Origin: VAZQ01 sp045811525
GTDB taxonomy: Bacteria; Pseudomonadota; Alphaproteobacteria; Rhizobiales; Xanthobacteraceae
Assembly (NCBI GenBank): GCA_045811525.1
Contig: JBJMTV010000030.1
Location: 248,001-312,000, forward strand
Direction: 5' to 3'
Length of the DNA: 64,000 bases
Shown here piece after piece: positions 26,472 to 39,100 of this stretch. The translations under genes and the position numbers were made by a program. The notes under the pieces are model-generated. The model worked only from the letters and a program-made list of their open reading frames with translations, searched no databases and was not told the DNA's origin. Numbering within the stretch: position 1 is the stretch's first letter; each line of letters opens with the position of its first letter.

Positions 26472-28406
26472 TTACCGGCGCAACGTCCCGATGGCGCTCG
26501 CGGTCTTGGCGGCTCGCACCAGCTGGAGGAATTCGGACCGGTATCCATAGGCATCGTCGCCGCGTGCGGCCGTGGCGATCCGCAGCACATCGTCATAGGC
26601 GAAGCTCCCGAGATAGCGGCCGCCACGCAGGAGCTCGCCGAATGACGCCACCGCCGTCGCGAAGCGCGCATCCACCGAGGCGTTGTCGAATGTGGCAAGC
26701 TCGGCGGAGCGATCAACGGGCGTGCTGATGAGCCCGCTCACATCAGACTTCGGCAGCTTGTAGCGGATCTTTACGAACGCGTATTCGCCATCACTGGCCG
26801 GTACTGGAGCCGGAGTTGCGCCAGGAGGATTGCCGTAGCGCAGGTCACCCATTAGACGCGGACCGTTGACTGGAACGATCTCGTAGAGTGCCGTGACACT
26901 CTGGCCGGAGCCCACATCACCGGCGTCGACCTTGTCGTTGGTGAAGTCGTCGCGATTGAGCAGTCGCGTCTCATAGCCGATCAGCCTGTACTCCGCGACC
27001 GTTGCGGGATTGAACTCGACCTGAATCTTCACATCCTTAGCTATAGGAATGAGCGTCGAGGTTGCCTCATCGACCATGACTTTGCGCGCCTCGTTCAGCG
27101 TATCGATGTAGGCGGCCGTGCCATTGCCGTTCTGTGCGAGCGTCTGCATCAGCGCGTCGTTGTAGTTGCCCATTCCGAAGCCCAGAACCGAGAGAAAGAT
27201 CCCTTTGCTGCGCTGCCGCTCGATAAATCCTTTGAGCTCGTTACGGTCGGTGATTCCAACATTGAAATCGCCATCGGTTGCGAGGATGACGCGGTTGACA
27301 CCGCGCGCGTCGAAATTCTGCTCAATGAGGGCATAGGCCTGGCGAATACCTTCCGCCCCGGCAGTGCTGCCCGCCGCTTCGAGCCGCTCGATCACCCCCA
27401 ATATTTTAGCTTTATCGGAGGCGGGAGTGGGCTCAAGGGCGGTACCCGCTTCGCCGGCATAGGTCACTATAGCGACGTGATCGTCCGTCCCGAGTTGGGA
27501 AACCAGCATTGCCAGCGATTGTTTCACCAATGGCAGCCGGTTGGGCGCGTTCATGGACCCCGACGTATCAATGAGAAATACAAGATTGGCGTGCGGCCGA
27601 GTGTTGGCCTGAACAGCGTAGCCCTTGATCCCGATCTGAATGATCTTGCGGCCCTGGGCCCAGGGGCTCGGAAATACCGAGACCGTGGTGCGGAACGGCT
27701 CCGTTGCACTTGCTGGTGCTGGATAGGCATAAGGAAAATAGTTGATCATTTCCTCGACCCGAACCGCCGCCGGCTGTGGCAGAACATTGCGGTTGAGCGA
27801 GGCTCGCACGAATGCATAAGAGGCAGTGTCCACATCGATCGAGAACGTCGAGACCGGGGCCTCGCTTGCCGTTCTGAACCGGTTCTCCGCGGCTGCAGCG
27901 AATTGATCGCGGCCGGTGGGCTCGCTGGGGGCCGCGCGTTCCGGCACAGGCGGGGGAACGGCGGCGACGCGAGGCTCCGACCGGAACGCATGCGGAAGAG
28001 GCTGAACGGCGGTCCTGGCATCGGGTGCGGCCTGGGACATTTGCGGTACTGCTTTGTTGGCAGGGAGGCCGGTTGGTCCCGCCTCGATCATGGAAGGGGC
28101 AGCGGCGAATTGCTCGACCCGGCTCGGGGTCAAGGCGAACCATGCTGCCACTGGACCCAACAGGCATATTGCGAGAGTGGCGGCAATCAGATGACGTGCG
28201 TGTGCCATGGCGGGCCTCCTGCTCGACAGTGCTCGGGAAAAGCCTGTCGGCTGGATATGACGCGCGTGCTCGACGGCGCCTTGGCCCTGTGCAGCATTTT
28301 TTTCGTCAAAGCTGCGCAATGCGGCCGCCAAAGCAGCCTCGCGCGTGGCTGGCAGCGGGGAGGGCGGATCAGGTAATCGGGAACGGATGTGCTCGTCAGG
28401 GTGCAT
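26472..28406 (-). CDS. Membrane-anchored VWA-domain protein (YfbK/DUF3520 type)
   Basis: The 644-residue protein has a cytoplasmic N-terminus of about 68 residues, one membrane helix (LIAATLAICLLGPVAAWFAL), a linker, a von Willebrand A domain (about 270-450) and a C-terminal DUF3520-like domain. The MIDAS residues are intact: DTSGSM, GSTAG and ATDGDFN. The N-terminal segment REAALAAALRSFDEKNAAQG resembles the start of homologs coupled to ECF sigma genes, so the full-length start at 28406 is preferred. A second ATG at 28208 has a perfect AGGAGG six bases upstream and would give a secreted form. The gene overlaps the sigma-factor stop by 11 bases, so it is probably the membrane partner or anti-sigma of that factor. 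Confidence 0.82.
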   Translation of the reverse strand: MHPDEHIRSRLPDPPSPLPATREAALAAALRSFDEKNAAQGQGAVEHARHIQPTGFSRALSSRRPAMAHARHLIAATLAICLLGPVAAWFALTPSRVEQFAAAPSMIEAGPTGLPANKAVPQMSQAAPDARTAVQPLPHAFRSEPRVAAVPPPVPERAAPSEPTGRDQFAAAAENRFRTASEAPVSTFSIDVDTASYAFVRASLNRNVLPQPAAVRVEEMINYFPYAYPAPASATEPFRTTVSVFPSPWAQGRKIIQIGIKGYAVQANTRPHANLVFLIDTSGSMNAPNRLPLVKQSLAMLVSQLGTDDHVAIVTYAGEAGTALEPTPASDKAKILGVIERLEAAGSTAGAEGIRQAYALIEQNFDARGVNRVILATDGDFNVGITDRNELKGFIERQRSKGIFLSVLGFGMGNYNDALMQTLAQNGNGTAAYIDTLNEARKVMVDEATSTLIPIAKDVKIQVEFNPATVAEYRLIGYETRLLNRDDFTNDKVDAGDVGSGQSVTALYEIVPVNGPRLMGDLRYGNPPGATPAPVPASDGEYAFVKIRYKLPKSDVSGLISTPVDRSAELATFDNASVDARFATAVASFGELLRGGRYLGSFAYDDVLRIATAARGDDAYGYRSEFLQLVRAAKTASAIGTLRR

Positions 28407-29040
28407 CGGAAGCCTCTTGCGCAGAGCGCGCAGCCAATTGTCGCCTTGCCTCGTGCAATCTCCAGGAAACCGTAGACTCGGCTATCCCAAGAGCGGTCGC
28501 CGCTTCAGCATGCGTGAGATCCTCGCCGATGATGAGGACGATGGTTTCGCGCAATATCGGACTGAGGCGCGCGAGCTCGCTCGTAAGCCAGCTGCGCTCG
28601 TACGCGCTGCGACCATCTGGCTGCGGCGCCAAAGCGGCCAGCACCGCCAATCGGTCACGCAGTCGGCTCAACGTCCGGCGTCGACGAAAATGGTCACGAC
28701 AGGCATTCACGACAATGCCCGTCAACCAAGTCGCGAACTTTGCCTCGCCCTTGAAGCTCATGATCTTGTCGACCAAAGTGCAACAGACATCTTGCGTGAT
28801 GTCCTCGGCGTCCACACGCGAGCCAATCAGGCTCCAGGCGACCCGGTGGATCCGATCGTAGTGACGCCGCAGCAAAACCTCGAAAGCCTGCCGATCACCG
28901 CGCGCAGCGGAAAACACGAGATCGCTGTCGGGGTCGACCAGACCTGAAGCGCCGACCGGCGAATCGGTGCTTCGTGCAGGCGTATGACCCTCGCTCTCCA
29001 GCCGCACGAATTGGAGAGGGGAGCTGTTCTGTGGGTCCAA
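28396..29040 (-). CDS. ECF-type RNA polymerase sigma factor
   Basis: The 214-residue protein has sigma region 2 at about 45-110 (GDRQAFEVLLRRHYDRIHRVA, DAEDITQDV, FATWLTGIVVNACRDHFRR) and region 4 at about 150-205 (LSPILRETIVLI, THAEAATALGIAESTVSWRL). It lacks regions 1.2 and 3, as expected of the extracytoplasmic-function group. Its stop codon overlaps the VWA gene start by 11 bases, implying coupled translation and a functional pair. It lies 183 bases downstream of the NRPS gene on the same strand, so read-through or co-regulation is possible but unproven. The signal and target promoters are unknown. Confidence 0.88.
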   Translation of the reverse strand: MDPQNSSPLQFVRLESEGHTPARSTDSPVGASGLVDPDSDLVFSAARGDRQAFEVLLRRHYDRIHRVAWSLIGSRVDAEDITQDVCCTLVDKIMSFKGEAKFATWLTGIVVNACRDHFRRRRTLSRLRDRLAVLAALAPQPDGRSAYERSWLTSELARLSPILRETIVLIIGEDLTHAEAATALGIAESTVSWRLHEARRQLAARSAQEASDAP

Positions 29041-29223
29041 CAGGGTCCGTCCTCGCTGCAGGGCCGCTCCAGGGCGCTGCCTTACCCGGCTAGCACATGA
29101 GACGCGGGTCCCACCGCATTCCTTGGGTCATCAAACAATTATTTCGGCTGAGAGCCACATAGGGACCCAGCACCCTCGCCCGTGCCACTCAAGGTGCAGC
29201 AACGTTTTGACCCACCGGAAGAA

Positions 29224-32200
29224 TTACAGAGTTGGCGCCGCTCTGATGGACTGTTCGTTCAATGCGTCGGCGAGCGCCTCGCCGATTGTATCGATCGCGG
29301 TAGGCCGCATCATCTGTAAGTGCTCGCAGTCGACGTGACGAACCGTAATCCTGCCCCTCACATAGGGGCTCCAATGGTCCGGGGAAGATCGTTCGTCCAC
29401 GCCGCTCCGCGCACGAAACAGCAGCACGTTGCCCTCAAAAACATCCGGCTGGAAATTAATCGCTAACCTGCTGTTGTTCTTCATGACCTTGAGGATGCGG
29501 GCGAGCTCTTCCTCCTTCAGGCTCGCCAGGATATCGCGTTCGCTGCGCAGGATGGCGAGTGCGCTCGCTACCTGAAGGGGTGCAGCGCCACTGTAGTAGC
29601 CCAATGCCTTGATCTGGTCCGCAAGGAGCCGGTCTTCGTCTGGTTCCTCGTGATCGCCGAGCGCGTATCCATTCACCTGGACGGGGTAAGCATCGAGTAG
29701 TGCGAGCAGGTGAACGCGTTCTCCGTCACACTGGAGGCGTGTCGCAATGGCATGCGCGACTAGGCCGCCGAAGGACCAGCCGAGGAGGTTGTAGGGTCCG
29801 CTCGGTTGGACCTGCCGGATTGCTGCGACGTAGTCGGCTGCCATCTCCTCGAGCGAGTGCGGGAGCATCTCCGGTTTCATGATGCCACGCGCCTGCAAGC
29901 CGTAGATCGGCCGATCGGACGGCAGGTGGCGCATGAGCGCCGCGTATGACCAGCTCAGCCCTCCGCCCGGATGGACGCAGAAGAGCGGGGTGCCATGCCC
30001 CGACGTCCTGAGCGGAAGCAAAACTTCGAGCGCCGAGGATTGTCCGTTGGGGTCATCCAGTCGAGCGGCCAACGCTGCGACGCTCGGAGCCTCGAACAGC
30101 GTGCGAATGGCGACGTCGATTCCCGTTGCAGCACCGATGCGTGTGATCAAGCGCATGGCGAGAAGGGAATGCCCGCCCAACTCGAAAAAATTCTCGTTCA
30201 CGCCGACACGGTCTATCGCCAGAACCTCGCCGAACAAGGCACAGAGGTTTTCCTCCAGTAGGGTGCGCGGTCCGCCATCGCCGTTCTTTGGCGACCTGTT
30301 CGGCGCCGGCAATGCCTTGCGGTCCAGCTTTCCGTTCGACGTGAGGGGCAGCCGTTCGAGGGTCACGAATGCTGCAGGCAGCATGTGATCGGGAAACCGC
30401 GCGGCGAGATGCGCCCGAAGGACAGACGTATCGATCTGCTGGTCAGGAGGCGGTACCACGTAGGCCACCAGCCGCGGATGGCCCGGCTGGTCCTCATGGA
30501 CCACCACCGCTGAATGCGCCACGTTAGCATGGCGGCTCAGGGCGGCCTCGATCTCACCCGGCTCCAAACGGACACCGCGTAATTTGATTTGCGCGTCGGC
30601 GCGGCCGATGAACTCCAGCACACCGTCGCGGCGCCAGCGTGCGAGGTCGCCGCTGCGGTACATACGGCTCCGGGCGGGCCCGAACGGATCGGCCACGAAG
30701 CGTTCCGCCGAGAGTGCGGGCTGCCCGAGATAACCGCGCGCAACGCCGGCCCCCGCAATGTAGACCTCGCCAACGCTGCCGCTGGGAACGGGCTGCAAAC
30801 CGCCATCCAAGAGATAGATGGAGTAATTGGACAGTGGTCGGCCGATCGGGACGGATTGGTCTGACGGCTCACCACTGATGTCATGGATAGTGGCGTCAAT
30901 CGTGGTCTCAGTTGGACCGTAAAGATTGGTGATCCGCCGAATGTCCACGCGTGAGGAAATTTTTCCCAGCAACTCGGGCGTCACTGCCTCGCCGCCGAGA
31001 ACGAGGTGCTCCAAGGCCGCGTCGTGCGGCGCGCTGTCCAGCAGAACCTCAAAAAACGACGGTGTGCAGTTCAGTACATCGATCCTTTTGTGCTTCAGCT
31101 CATCCCAGAGCTGCGCTGGCGCCTGCCTGACTTTTTCATTGATAATGACGACGCTCGCCCCATGCACGAGGGGCAGCAGCATCTGCTCGATCGACGGGTC
31201 AAAGGCGCATGAGCTTAAAAATGCCATGCGAGCTTTGCCACCAAGGCCAAACCGATCACCCAGCGTGACCATTTTGTTCGTCAGGTTAGCATGCTCGACG
31301 ACCACCCCCTTGGGCGCTCCGGTCGAGCCGGAGGTGTACATGACGTAGGCTGCTTGACTCGGATGGATCTTGATGAGGGGGGTGTGAGCGGAATTCGCGG
31401 CGATGAGCTTCTCGTCACGGTCGACGCAGACGACCTGTATTGCACGTTCGGGCACTCGGTCGAGCAAGTCAGATCGTGTCACCAGGACAGGGGCACGCGC
31501 ATCACCCAGCATGAAAGCAAGGCGGTCAGAGGGGTAGCTTGGGTCGAGCGGCAGATACGTGCCGCCCGCCTTCAGAATGGCCGCAAATCCGATGAGCATC
31601 TCGGCTGAACGTTCGAGGCACACGGCCACGGTGACCTCAGGCCCAACACCGAGGCTGCACAAGTGGTGGGCCAATCGGTTCGCGCGAATGTCGAGCTCTG
31701 CGTAAGTCAGCCGCTCATCCTCGAACAGGACTGCGACTGCACCAGGCGTGCGCGCAACTTGGCGGGTCAAGAGCTCGCAAATGCTAGCCGACGGAAGGGG
31801 GCGAGCAGTGTCGTTCCATTCTCGCAAAATGAGAGCGCGTTCTGAGTCGGCGAGAATGGTCAGCTTGCCAATGGGGCGGTCAGCGTCCGCTGCGATCTCC
31901 TCGAGCAGCCGAACGAGGCGGCTCATCAGGGTCTCGGCCCAGCCCTCCTCGAACAATTGGACTTGATAGCTCAGCCGCAGCCGCAAACGGTCGCATGGGT
32001 TGACGGCCAGGCTCACTGGATAATGCGTGGCGTCGGTGCCGGTGACTTCACCAATCCTGATCGGGTTTTCCTGCTCCGGGAGATTGGTCCGATTGACTGG
32101 ATAGTTCTCGAACACGAACAGCGTGTCGAACAGCTCACCGATGCCGGCAAGCCTTTGCACCGCGGCCAGGGCAACGTGCTGATGCTCGATCAGCTTCGAT

Positions 32201-33183
32201 TGCGTGTCCTGCACAATGTCGAGAAGAGTGGCCAGCGATTGGCCGGGGGGAAGCCTCAACCGCAGCGGCAGCGTGTTGATGAAGAGCCCGACCGCACGTT
32301 CGATGCCCGCGAGCTCCGCTGGCCGGCCTGCGACCGTGATGCCGAATACCACATCCTCTTGGCCGGTGAGCCGAGCAAGCAATATCGCCCAGGCCGCTTG
32401 CAGAAGCGTGTTGATGGTGACTCCCTGCCGCCGAGCCTGCTGCTTGAGGACGGCGCTCAGACTTTCGCTCAGCGCTAAGGACACTTCCGACGGGGTCGCC
32501 GGCGTGCGGTCTGCATTAGGAGGGGAGAGCCGTGTCGGCTGCTCGAGCCCAGAAAGCATCTCCCGCCACGCGGCAAGGGAGGCGGACTGGTCCTGCTGCG
32601 CAAGCCAGGCCAGGTAATTTCGGTAGGCAGGTGCGGCCGGCAACTCTGAGTTCCGGCCGCGTGCGGCGTAGAGCGCCAGCAACTCCTCGATGAGGACAGG
32701 CATGGACCAGCCGTCGAGCAGAATGTGGTGATTGGTGACAACCAGCCGATGCTCATCGGGAGCAAGCTTGATCAGCAGCACACGCAGAAGGGGGGCCGAG
32801 TCGAGCTGGAAGCGCTCGGCACGTTCCGCTTCCTGCAGTGCCGCCAGATGTTCCACACGTTTCGATACCCCGATAGAGGTCAGATCAACGCTGCGCCATG
32901 GGAGTGAGACGTCTGCGAGCACAATTTGGACGGGTCGGCTCAGGCCCTCATGTCTGAATGCCGCGCGCAGGTTGCCGTGCCGCGTGAGGAGAGTGCGCAG
33001 CGCATCCTTGAGCGCCGTTTCATCGAGAACTCCGTGGAGCGCAAGCGTCAGTTGGGCGGTGTAGATGTCATGCCATGCTTTCTCGTAGACGGCATGAAAG
33101 AGCAGCCCCTCCTGCAGGGGTGATAACGGGAGAATGTCTTCGATGTGCGGATAGACGCGCTCCAACCGTTCGATGTCGGAAAG
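29224..33183 (-). other. NRPS module 7: C-A-T-TE, predicted basic residue and release
   Basis: C7 begins EDILPLSPLQEGLLFHAVYE near residue 6840, the form expected of a domain that accepts a D-residue after an epimerase; its HHILLDGWS is at 6977. A7 has YTSGSTG at 7441 and reads DPENVGLIDK, resembling ornithine-type DMENLGLINK. T7 has its Ser at 7831. The thioesterase (about 7885-8130) has GWSFG with Ser7962, an Asp in LLALLDAYP and a His in VDCEHLQMM, so the triad looks complete. Confidence 0.68.
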
Positions 33184-36100
33184 CGTGAGCGTCACCAACG
33201 GCAGATCGGATGGGGTACGCCCGCCTGCTGCAGCCTCAGAGCAATGCTGCACAAGCGCCGCGAGCGCCGTGAACCAGCACTCTGCGAGATCGCTGACATC
33301 CTTCTCGGCGAGCAGTGCCGGCGCGAACGTCCATTTCGCGACGAGCTGGCTTCCTGCTGCTCCGTCGAGCGTCAGCGCATTGACCTCGAGCGCATGGGAA
33401 AGCGGCATCAGCGGATCGCCGGCCCCGGCAATCGCCGCCGCTTCCGGCGCAGCGCCCCAGTCCGCCGTCGCCGGTCCAGAGAGGCGGCCGAGATAGTTGA
33501 ATCCGAGCTGCGGCGGGGGAAGCTGCTTGAGCTGTGCGGCGGTCCGTGGGTTCAAGTATCGCAGGAGCCCAAAGCCCAGGCCCTGATCAGGCAGAGCGCG
33601 CAGTTGCTCCTTCATCAGCTTGATTGCGCGGCTCAGGGCGCGGCCGCCGGCGAGCGCCTCAGTCACATCGATGGACCCAAGCTCGAGTCTGACGGGATAG
33701 AGACTGGTGAACCAACCGACTGTGCGCGAGAGATCGCAGTCCGGGAAAATGCCTTCTCTGCCGTGGCCCTCCATGCCGAGCAGCAGCGCGGGATGGCCGT
33801 CCCGGCTGCGGCCCCGGCGCCAGTGAGCGACTGCAAGCGCGAGTGTGCTCACCAGCACGTCGTTGATGCCGGCGTGAAAAACGGCCGGCACTTGCGTCAG
33901 CAACTTAGCTGTGAGGTCCGCGGGCAGGGTCAGGCTCAGGTGCCCGGCTGTGCCGTGGACGTCACGTCTGCGATCGAGCTCGCCGTCCACCAGTGACAGC
34001 GCAGGGGCGGACAGCACGTCGCTCCAGAAATCCAGCTGCTTCAGGCGAGCTTCATCTTCTGCGGAAGCCGCGAGCCGATGCGCCCAACCTCGCAGCGAGG
34101 TCCCGCCTGAGGGCAGCTCAAGTTTGCGCCCGCGAGAAATGGCCTCCCAAGCCGCGGCGAGATCGGGAACCAGGATGCGCCAGGACACGCCGTCGACTGC
34201 CAAATGGTGGATGCTCAGCAGCAATCGCCCGGGTGCCGTCGCTCCGGCGTCGAGCCAGACCGCCTGAAGCATAACTCCGCGGAACGGTGAGAGCCTGAGC
34301 TCAGCTGCTCTCGCCTCCGCCAGGATGCAGCACTCCAGGCCTTCCGCATCGACGGCGCTCACATCGACGCGACGGAAGCAGCGCTCCACATCGACGGCGC
34401 CGGGAGGTGCAATCAAAAATGGCATCTCGCTGCTGGTGCCATCAGCAGCGAGCCGCAGGCGGAGGGCGTGATGGTGATCGAGCAGTGCCTGCAATGCCTC
34501 GAGCAAATGCGTCTGGCGCAGCCCCGCAGGGGCCTGCAGCAGCATCGCCTGGGAGAACCGCTCGAACGGTGCGTCCTCCTCGAGAAGCCAACGCATGGCC
34601 GGCGTCGCCGGCATCGGCCCACTTGGAATGTCGCGCACGGGAGATGGCAGCGCCTTAGCGACTGTGGCGCTTGCGGAGAGTGCCGCTACCGTTTGGTGCT
34701 GCAACACCGCCCGTGGCGTGATGAGCAAGCCAGCTTTACGGGCGCGGCTGACCAGCTGGATGGACATGATGCTGTCGCCGCCGAGCGCGAAGAAACTGTC
34801 GTCGACACCGACCCGCTCCAGCCCCAGCACCTCGGAAAACAATGCGCACAGGAGCCGCTCGCGAGCGCTGTTGGGCTCACGCGCGGTCGGCGAGCCTGGA
34901 TCGGGCGCCGGCAGCGCTTTGCGGTCGAGCTTGCCATTCGCCGTGAGCGGCAGCTTGTCCAAGACGACGAATGTCGCAGGCACCATGTGATCGGGAACGC
35001 TAGCCCCGACATGCACCTGCAGAGCGGACGGTTCTATGCATTCGCCGGGAGCGGGCACCACATAGGCCACCAGTCGTTTGCCCGTATTGCTGTCGTCGCG
35101 CACCACCACTGCGCTTTGCGCCACGCTCCTGTGCAGCGCCAAAACGCTTTCGATCTCCGCCGGCTCGATGCGGAAGCCGCGGATTTTCACCTGCGCGTCC
35201 GCTCGCCCCGCGAAGTCGAGGAGTCCGTTCGAGCGCCAGCGGGCGAGATCGCCAGTGCGGTACATGCGAGTGCCGGGAGCTCCGAAGGGGTCGGCTATGA
35301 ACCGCTCTGCCGTGAGCGCCGACCCCCCCATATACCCGCGCGCCAATCCGGCGCCGGCGATGTACAGCTCGCCCGTGATTCCAACGGGGACGGGCTGGAA
35401 AGCTGCGTCAAGCACGTATGCGCGATAATTGGTGAGGGCGCGCCCGATGGAAATGCGTGCTTCGTCGGCGAGGTCGTCCAGAACCAAGGCCGTTGCATCG
35501 ATGCAGCACTCCGTCGGGCCATAGGTATTGGTGATTGGGACGCCCGCGAATTGCTGGCGCAGGTCCCGGCAGAGAGATGGCAGCGCTGGTTCTCCGCCGA
35601 GCACAATCCGCTGCAACGCAATCGCGGCGGGCGCAGCATCGGCGAGCGCAGCAAGCAGTGAGGGCGTCGTGTCGAGATAGTTGGCGCCATGACGCACGAC
35701 AAAATCCCAGAATGCCTGCGCGTCGAGCATGGTCGATGAGTCGATCGGCACAACGCAGGCGCCGTTGAGGAGAGGCATCAGCAGCTGCTCGATTGACGCG
35801 TCGAAGCCGATGGAGGCCATTGCGAGCACGCGGTCGCCGGCTTGCATGGGAAAATCTGCAAGCTGCGCCGACGCAAGGTTCACCAGACTTTCATGCGTGA
35901 CGCTCACTCCCTTGGGCGTGCCGGTGGATCCCGAGGTGTAGATGATGTAGGCGAGATGCTGCGGAGCAAGCGCGGTGATTGGCGGGGTCGCGTGCTGCCC
36001 AGATAACGTGGGCTGGTCGATATCGACGCAGACGATCTTTGCAGAATGAGCGGGGAGGCGGCCGAGCAGTGTCGAGCGGGTAATCAGCACTCGAGCCTGT

Positions 36101-39100
36101 GCATCCCGCAGCATGAACCCGAGCCGCTCGGCCGGGTACTCCGGATCGAGTGGGAGATAGGTGCCGCCCGCCTTGAGGATTGCGAGGAGCGCGATAACGA
36201 GTTGCGGTGAGCGCTCGAGAGACAGTCCGACCACCACCTCTGGTCCGACGCCGAGCATACGCAGATGATGCGCAAATTGGTTGGACCGCTCGTCGAGCGT
36301 GCCGTAGGTCAAGATCTTGTCATCGAGTACGACAGCGGGGGCGCCGGGCGTTCGTGCCGCCGCGGTTGCGAAAAGCTCCGGGACAGTGATCGGAGAGATC
36401 CTGCATTGGGTGTTGTTCCACACCTGTAAAATGGTGTGACGTTCGTCGGCCGAGAGAAGGTCTAGGGCGGCAATTGAGCGTTGCGGATCCTCCGACCCGG
36501 CGGTGAGCAGCCGCTCGAAACGTGCAGCCAAGGCTTCGATCGTACCTTGGTCGAAGAGGTCGGTCGCATATTCGAAGGTAGCGGCCAACCCAGCTGGAGT
36601 GCCATCCGCCTGATAGCGCTCGAGCAGGCTCAGCGAGAGATCAAATTTCGCCGTGGCGAGGGCGACGGGCTCGAAAACCGCGCTCAGCCCCGGCAGATCG
36701 AACGTGACCTCAGGCGAGCTCTGCACGGTCAGCATGACCTGAAACAGCGGATGCCGCGCGAGCGAGCGTGCGGGGTTGAGGAATTCGACCAGTCGTTCGA
36801 AAGGCAGTTCCTGATGACTGTAGGAGGCAAGATTGCTCGTGCGGACCCGCGCGATCAACTCCGCGAAGCTCGGATTGCCCGATGTATCTGTGCGCAGCAC
36901 GAGCGTGTTGACGAAGAACCCGATCAGGTGATCGAGCGCAGGGTCGGTGCGCCCGGCAACCGGAGTGCCGATGGGAATGTCCGTTCCCGCACCAAGCCGC
37001 GTGAGAAGCGTTGCAAGCGACGCCTGGAGCACCATGAACAAGCTCGCGCCCGCCCTGCGAGCCAGAGTTGAAAGTCGGCTGTGCAGATCGGTGGACAGCT
37101 GCACCGAGACAGTTGCCCCACGCTGGGTGCCTTCCGCCGGACGAGGGCGGTCCGTTGGCAGCTCTAGCTCGTCCGGCAAGTGCGCGAGCGTCTTGCGCCA
37201 ATATGCTAGCTGCTGCGCGATCGCGCTGTCGGGCTCCTGCTCCGAGCCAAGGGTCGCATGCTGCCACAAGGTGTAATCGGCATACTGGACGGGCAGCGGC
37301 TGAAAATCGGGCAAGTTGCCGGTCTGGCGTGCCTCATAGGCGCGGCAGAGATCATCGACCAAAGGCGCAAGCGACCAGCCGTCACCGGCTATATGATGCA
37401 GCAGCAGCAGCAGGACGTGCACGTTCTCATGAAGAACAAACAGGTGCGTCTTGAGTGGGAGCTCCTGGGCAAGATCGAACCCGGCCTGTGTTGCCGCCGT
37501 AAGCGCCTCTGGAAGATCGCTCTCTCGAACGGCGCTTGCTGTGAGCGTCAGGCAAGCGTCGGTCCCATCGAGGATGTGCTGTCGCGGCACTCCGAGGGTA
37601 TCCGGGAATAACGTGCGCAGGCTTTCGTGACGCGCGACGACATCCCTTAGCGCCGCCTGCAGCGCAGTCCGATCGAGCGGTCCGGTCAAACGGACTGCAA
37701 TGGGAATGGTGTAAGCCGCACTGCGCGGGTCGAGCCGGTCGAGGAACCAGAGTCGTCGTTGTGCAAACGACAGCGGGATCTGCGCCGGCCGCGACAACGG
37801 CGCGAGCGCCGGCCTGCAAGACTGCTGGGAGCCGCCAAGCTGCGTTGCGAGCGCCGCGACGGTCGGGGCCTCGAACAGGGTTCGCACCGCAAGCTCGATG
37901 TTCAAAGCGGCGCGGATGCGGCTGATCAGGCGGGTCGCCACAAGCGAGTGGCCACCCAGTGCAAAAAAATTATCATGGATGCCGACCCGCGGTCGCCCAA
38001 GCACCTCGGCAAACAGAGCGCTCAGCACCTCCTCGCGGGCGGTGCGGGGTGCGCGTGTCGGGCTGGGGGATGACAGCGGCGCTGGCAGTCGCGCGACATC
38101 GAGTTTCCCGTTCAAGGTCAGGGGAAAGCTCTCGAGCATGACGATGCTCGTCGGAACCATATAGTCCGGAACACGCGCCGCAATATGGGTGCGCAACTGT
38201 TCAGGGTCGATCGCGTGATCCGGCGCGGGTACCACATAGGCGACCAGCCGCTTGTCGCCTGAGGGGTCCTCGAGGGCGACCACTGCGGCTTGGGCTATTC
38301 CCGCATGCTGGGTGAGAACGGCCTCGATTTCCCCAGGCTCAATGCGGAATCCGCGGAGCTTCACCTGCGCGTCGGCGCGGCCGACAAACTCGAGCGCCCC
38401 ATCGTGGCGCCATCGCACGAGATCGCCGCTGCGGTACATGCGGCTCCCCGGCGGTCCGTATGGGTTCGCGACAAAGCGTTGCGCTGTTAGCGCGCCCTGA
38501 TGGAGATAACCACGCGCGAGACCAGCTCCCGCAATGTAGAGCTCGGCTGTCACTCCCGGCGGTACTGGCTGCATCCACTCATCGAGAACAAAGATCTGAC
38601 AGTTCTGGATTGGTGGGCCGATCGGCGGAGCCCCAGGGCCCGTCAGCGGACCGGCCACAGTCGCGCAGACTGTCGTCTCCGTCGGACCATAGGCGTTGAG
38701 CATGCGCAGCCCGCCACACCATCGTGCGACCGCCTCGGCTGTACAGGCTTCGCCGGCGACGACCAGTGTTTCCAGCGGAAGATTGGTTGGCAACTCGGCC
38801 AGGACGGTGGGTGGCAGCGTTGCGTGAGTGACATTCTGGGCGCGGATCAGCTTGGCAAGCGGCTCCCCGCTGCGCTCCCCATCGGGCAGGATCAGCGTGG
38901 CTCCCGACGTAAGCGCGGTTGCGATTTCGGAGATTGCGGCGTCGAAGCTCGGAGAGGCGAATTGAAGGATGCGCGCATCGGACCCTATGCCGAAAGCCTC
39001 GATCTGCGCGGCTGCGAGGTTGGGTACGCTGCCGTGAGTGACGGCAACCCCCTTGGGCTTCCCTGTCGAGCCCGACGTATAGATGACGTAGGCCAAGCTC

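Noticed and set aside
29041..29223. Possible ECF-type promoter (GGAAT-N16) upstream of the sigma factor on the minus strand
   Set aside because: Only a partial match with no second boxed element; too weak to list.
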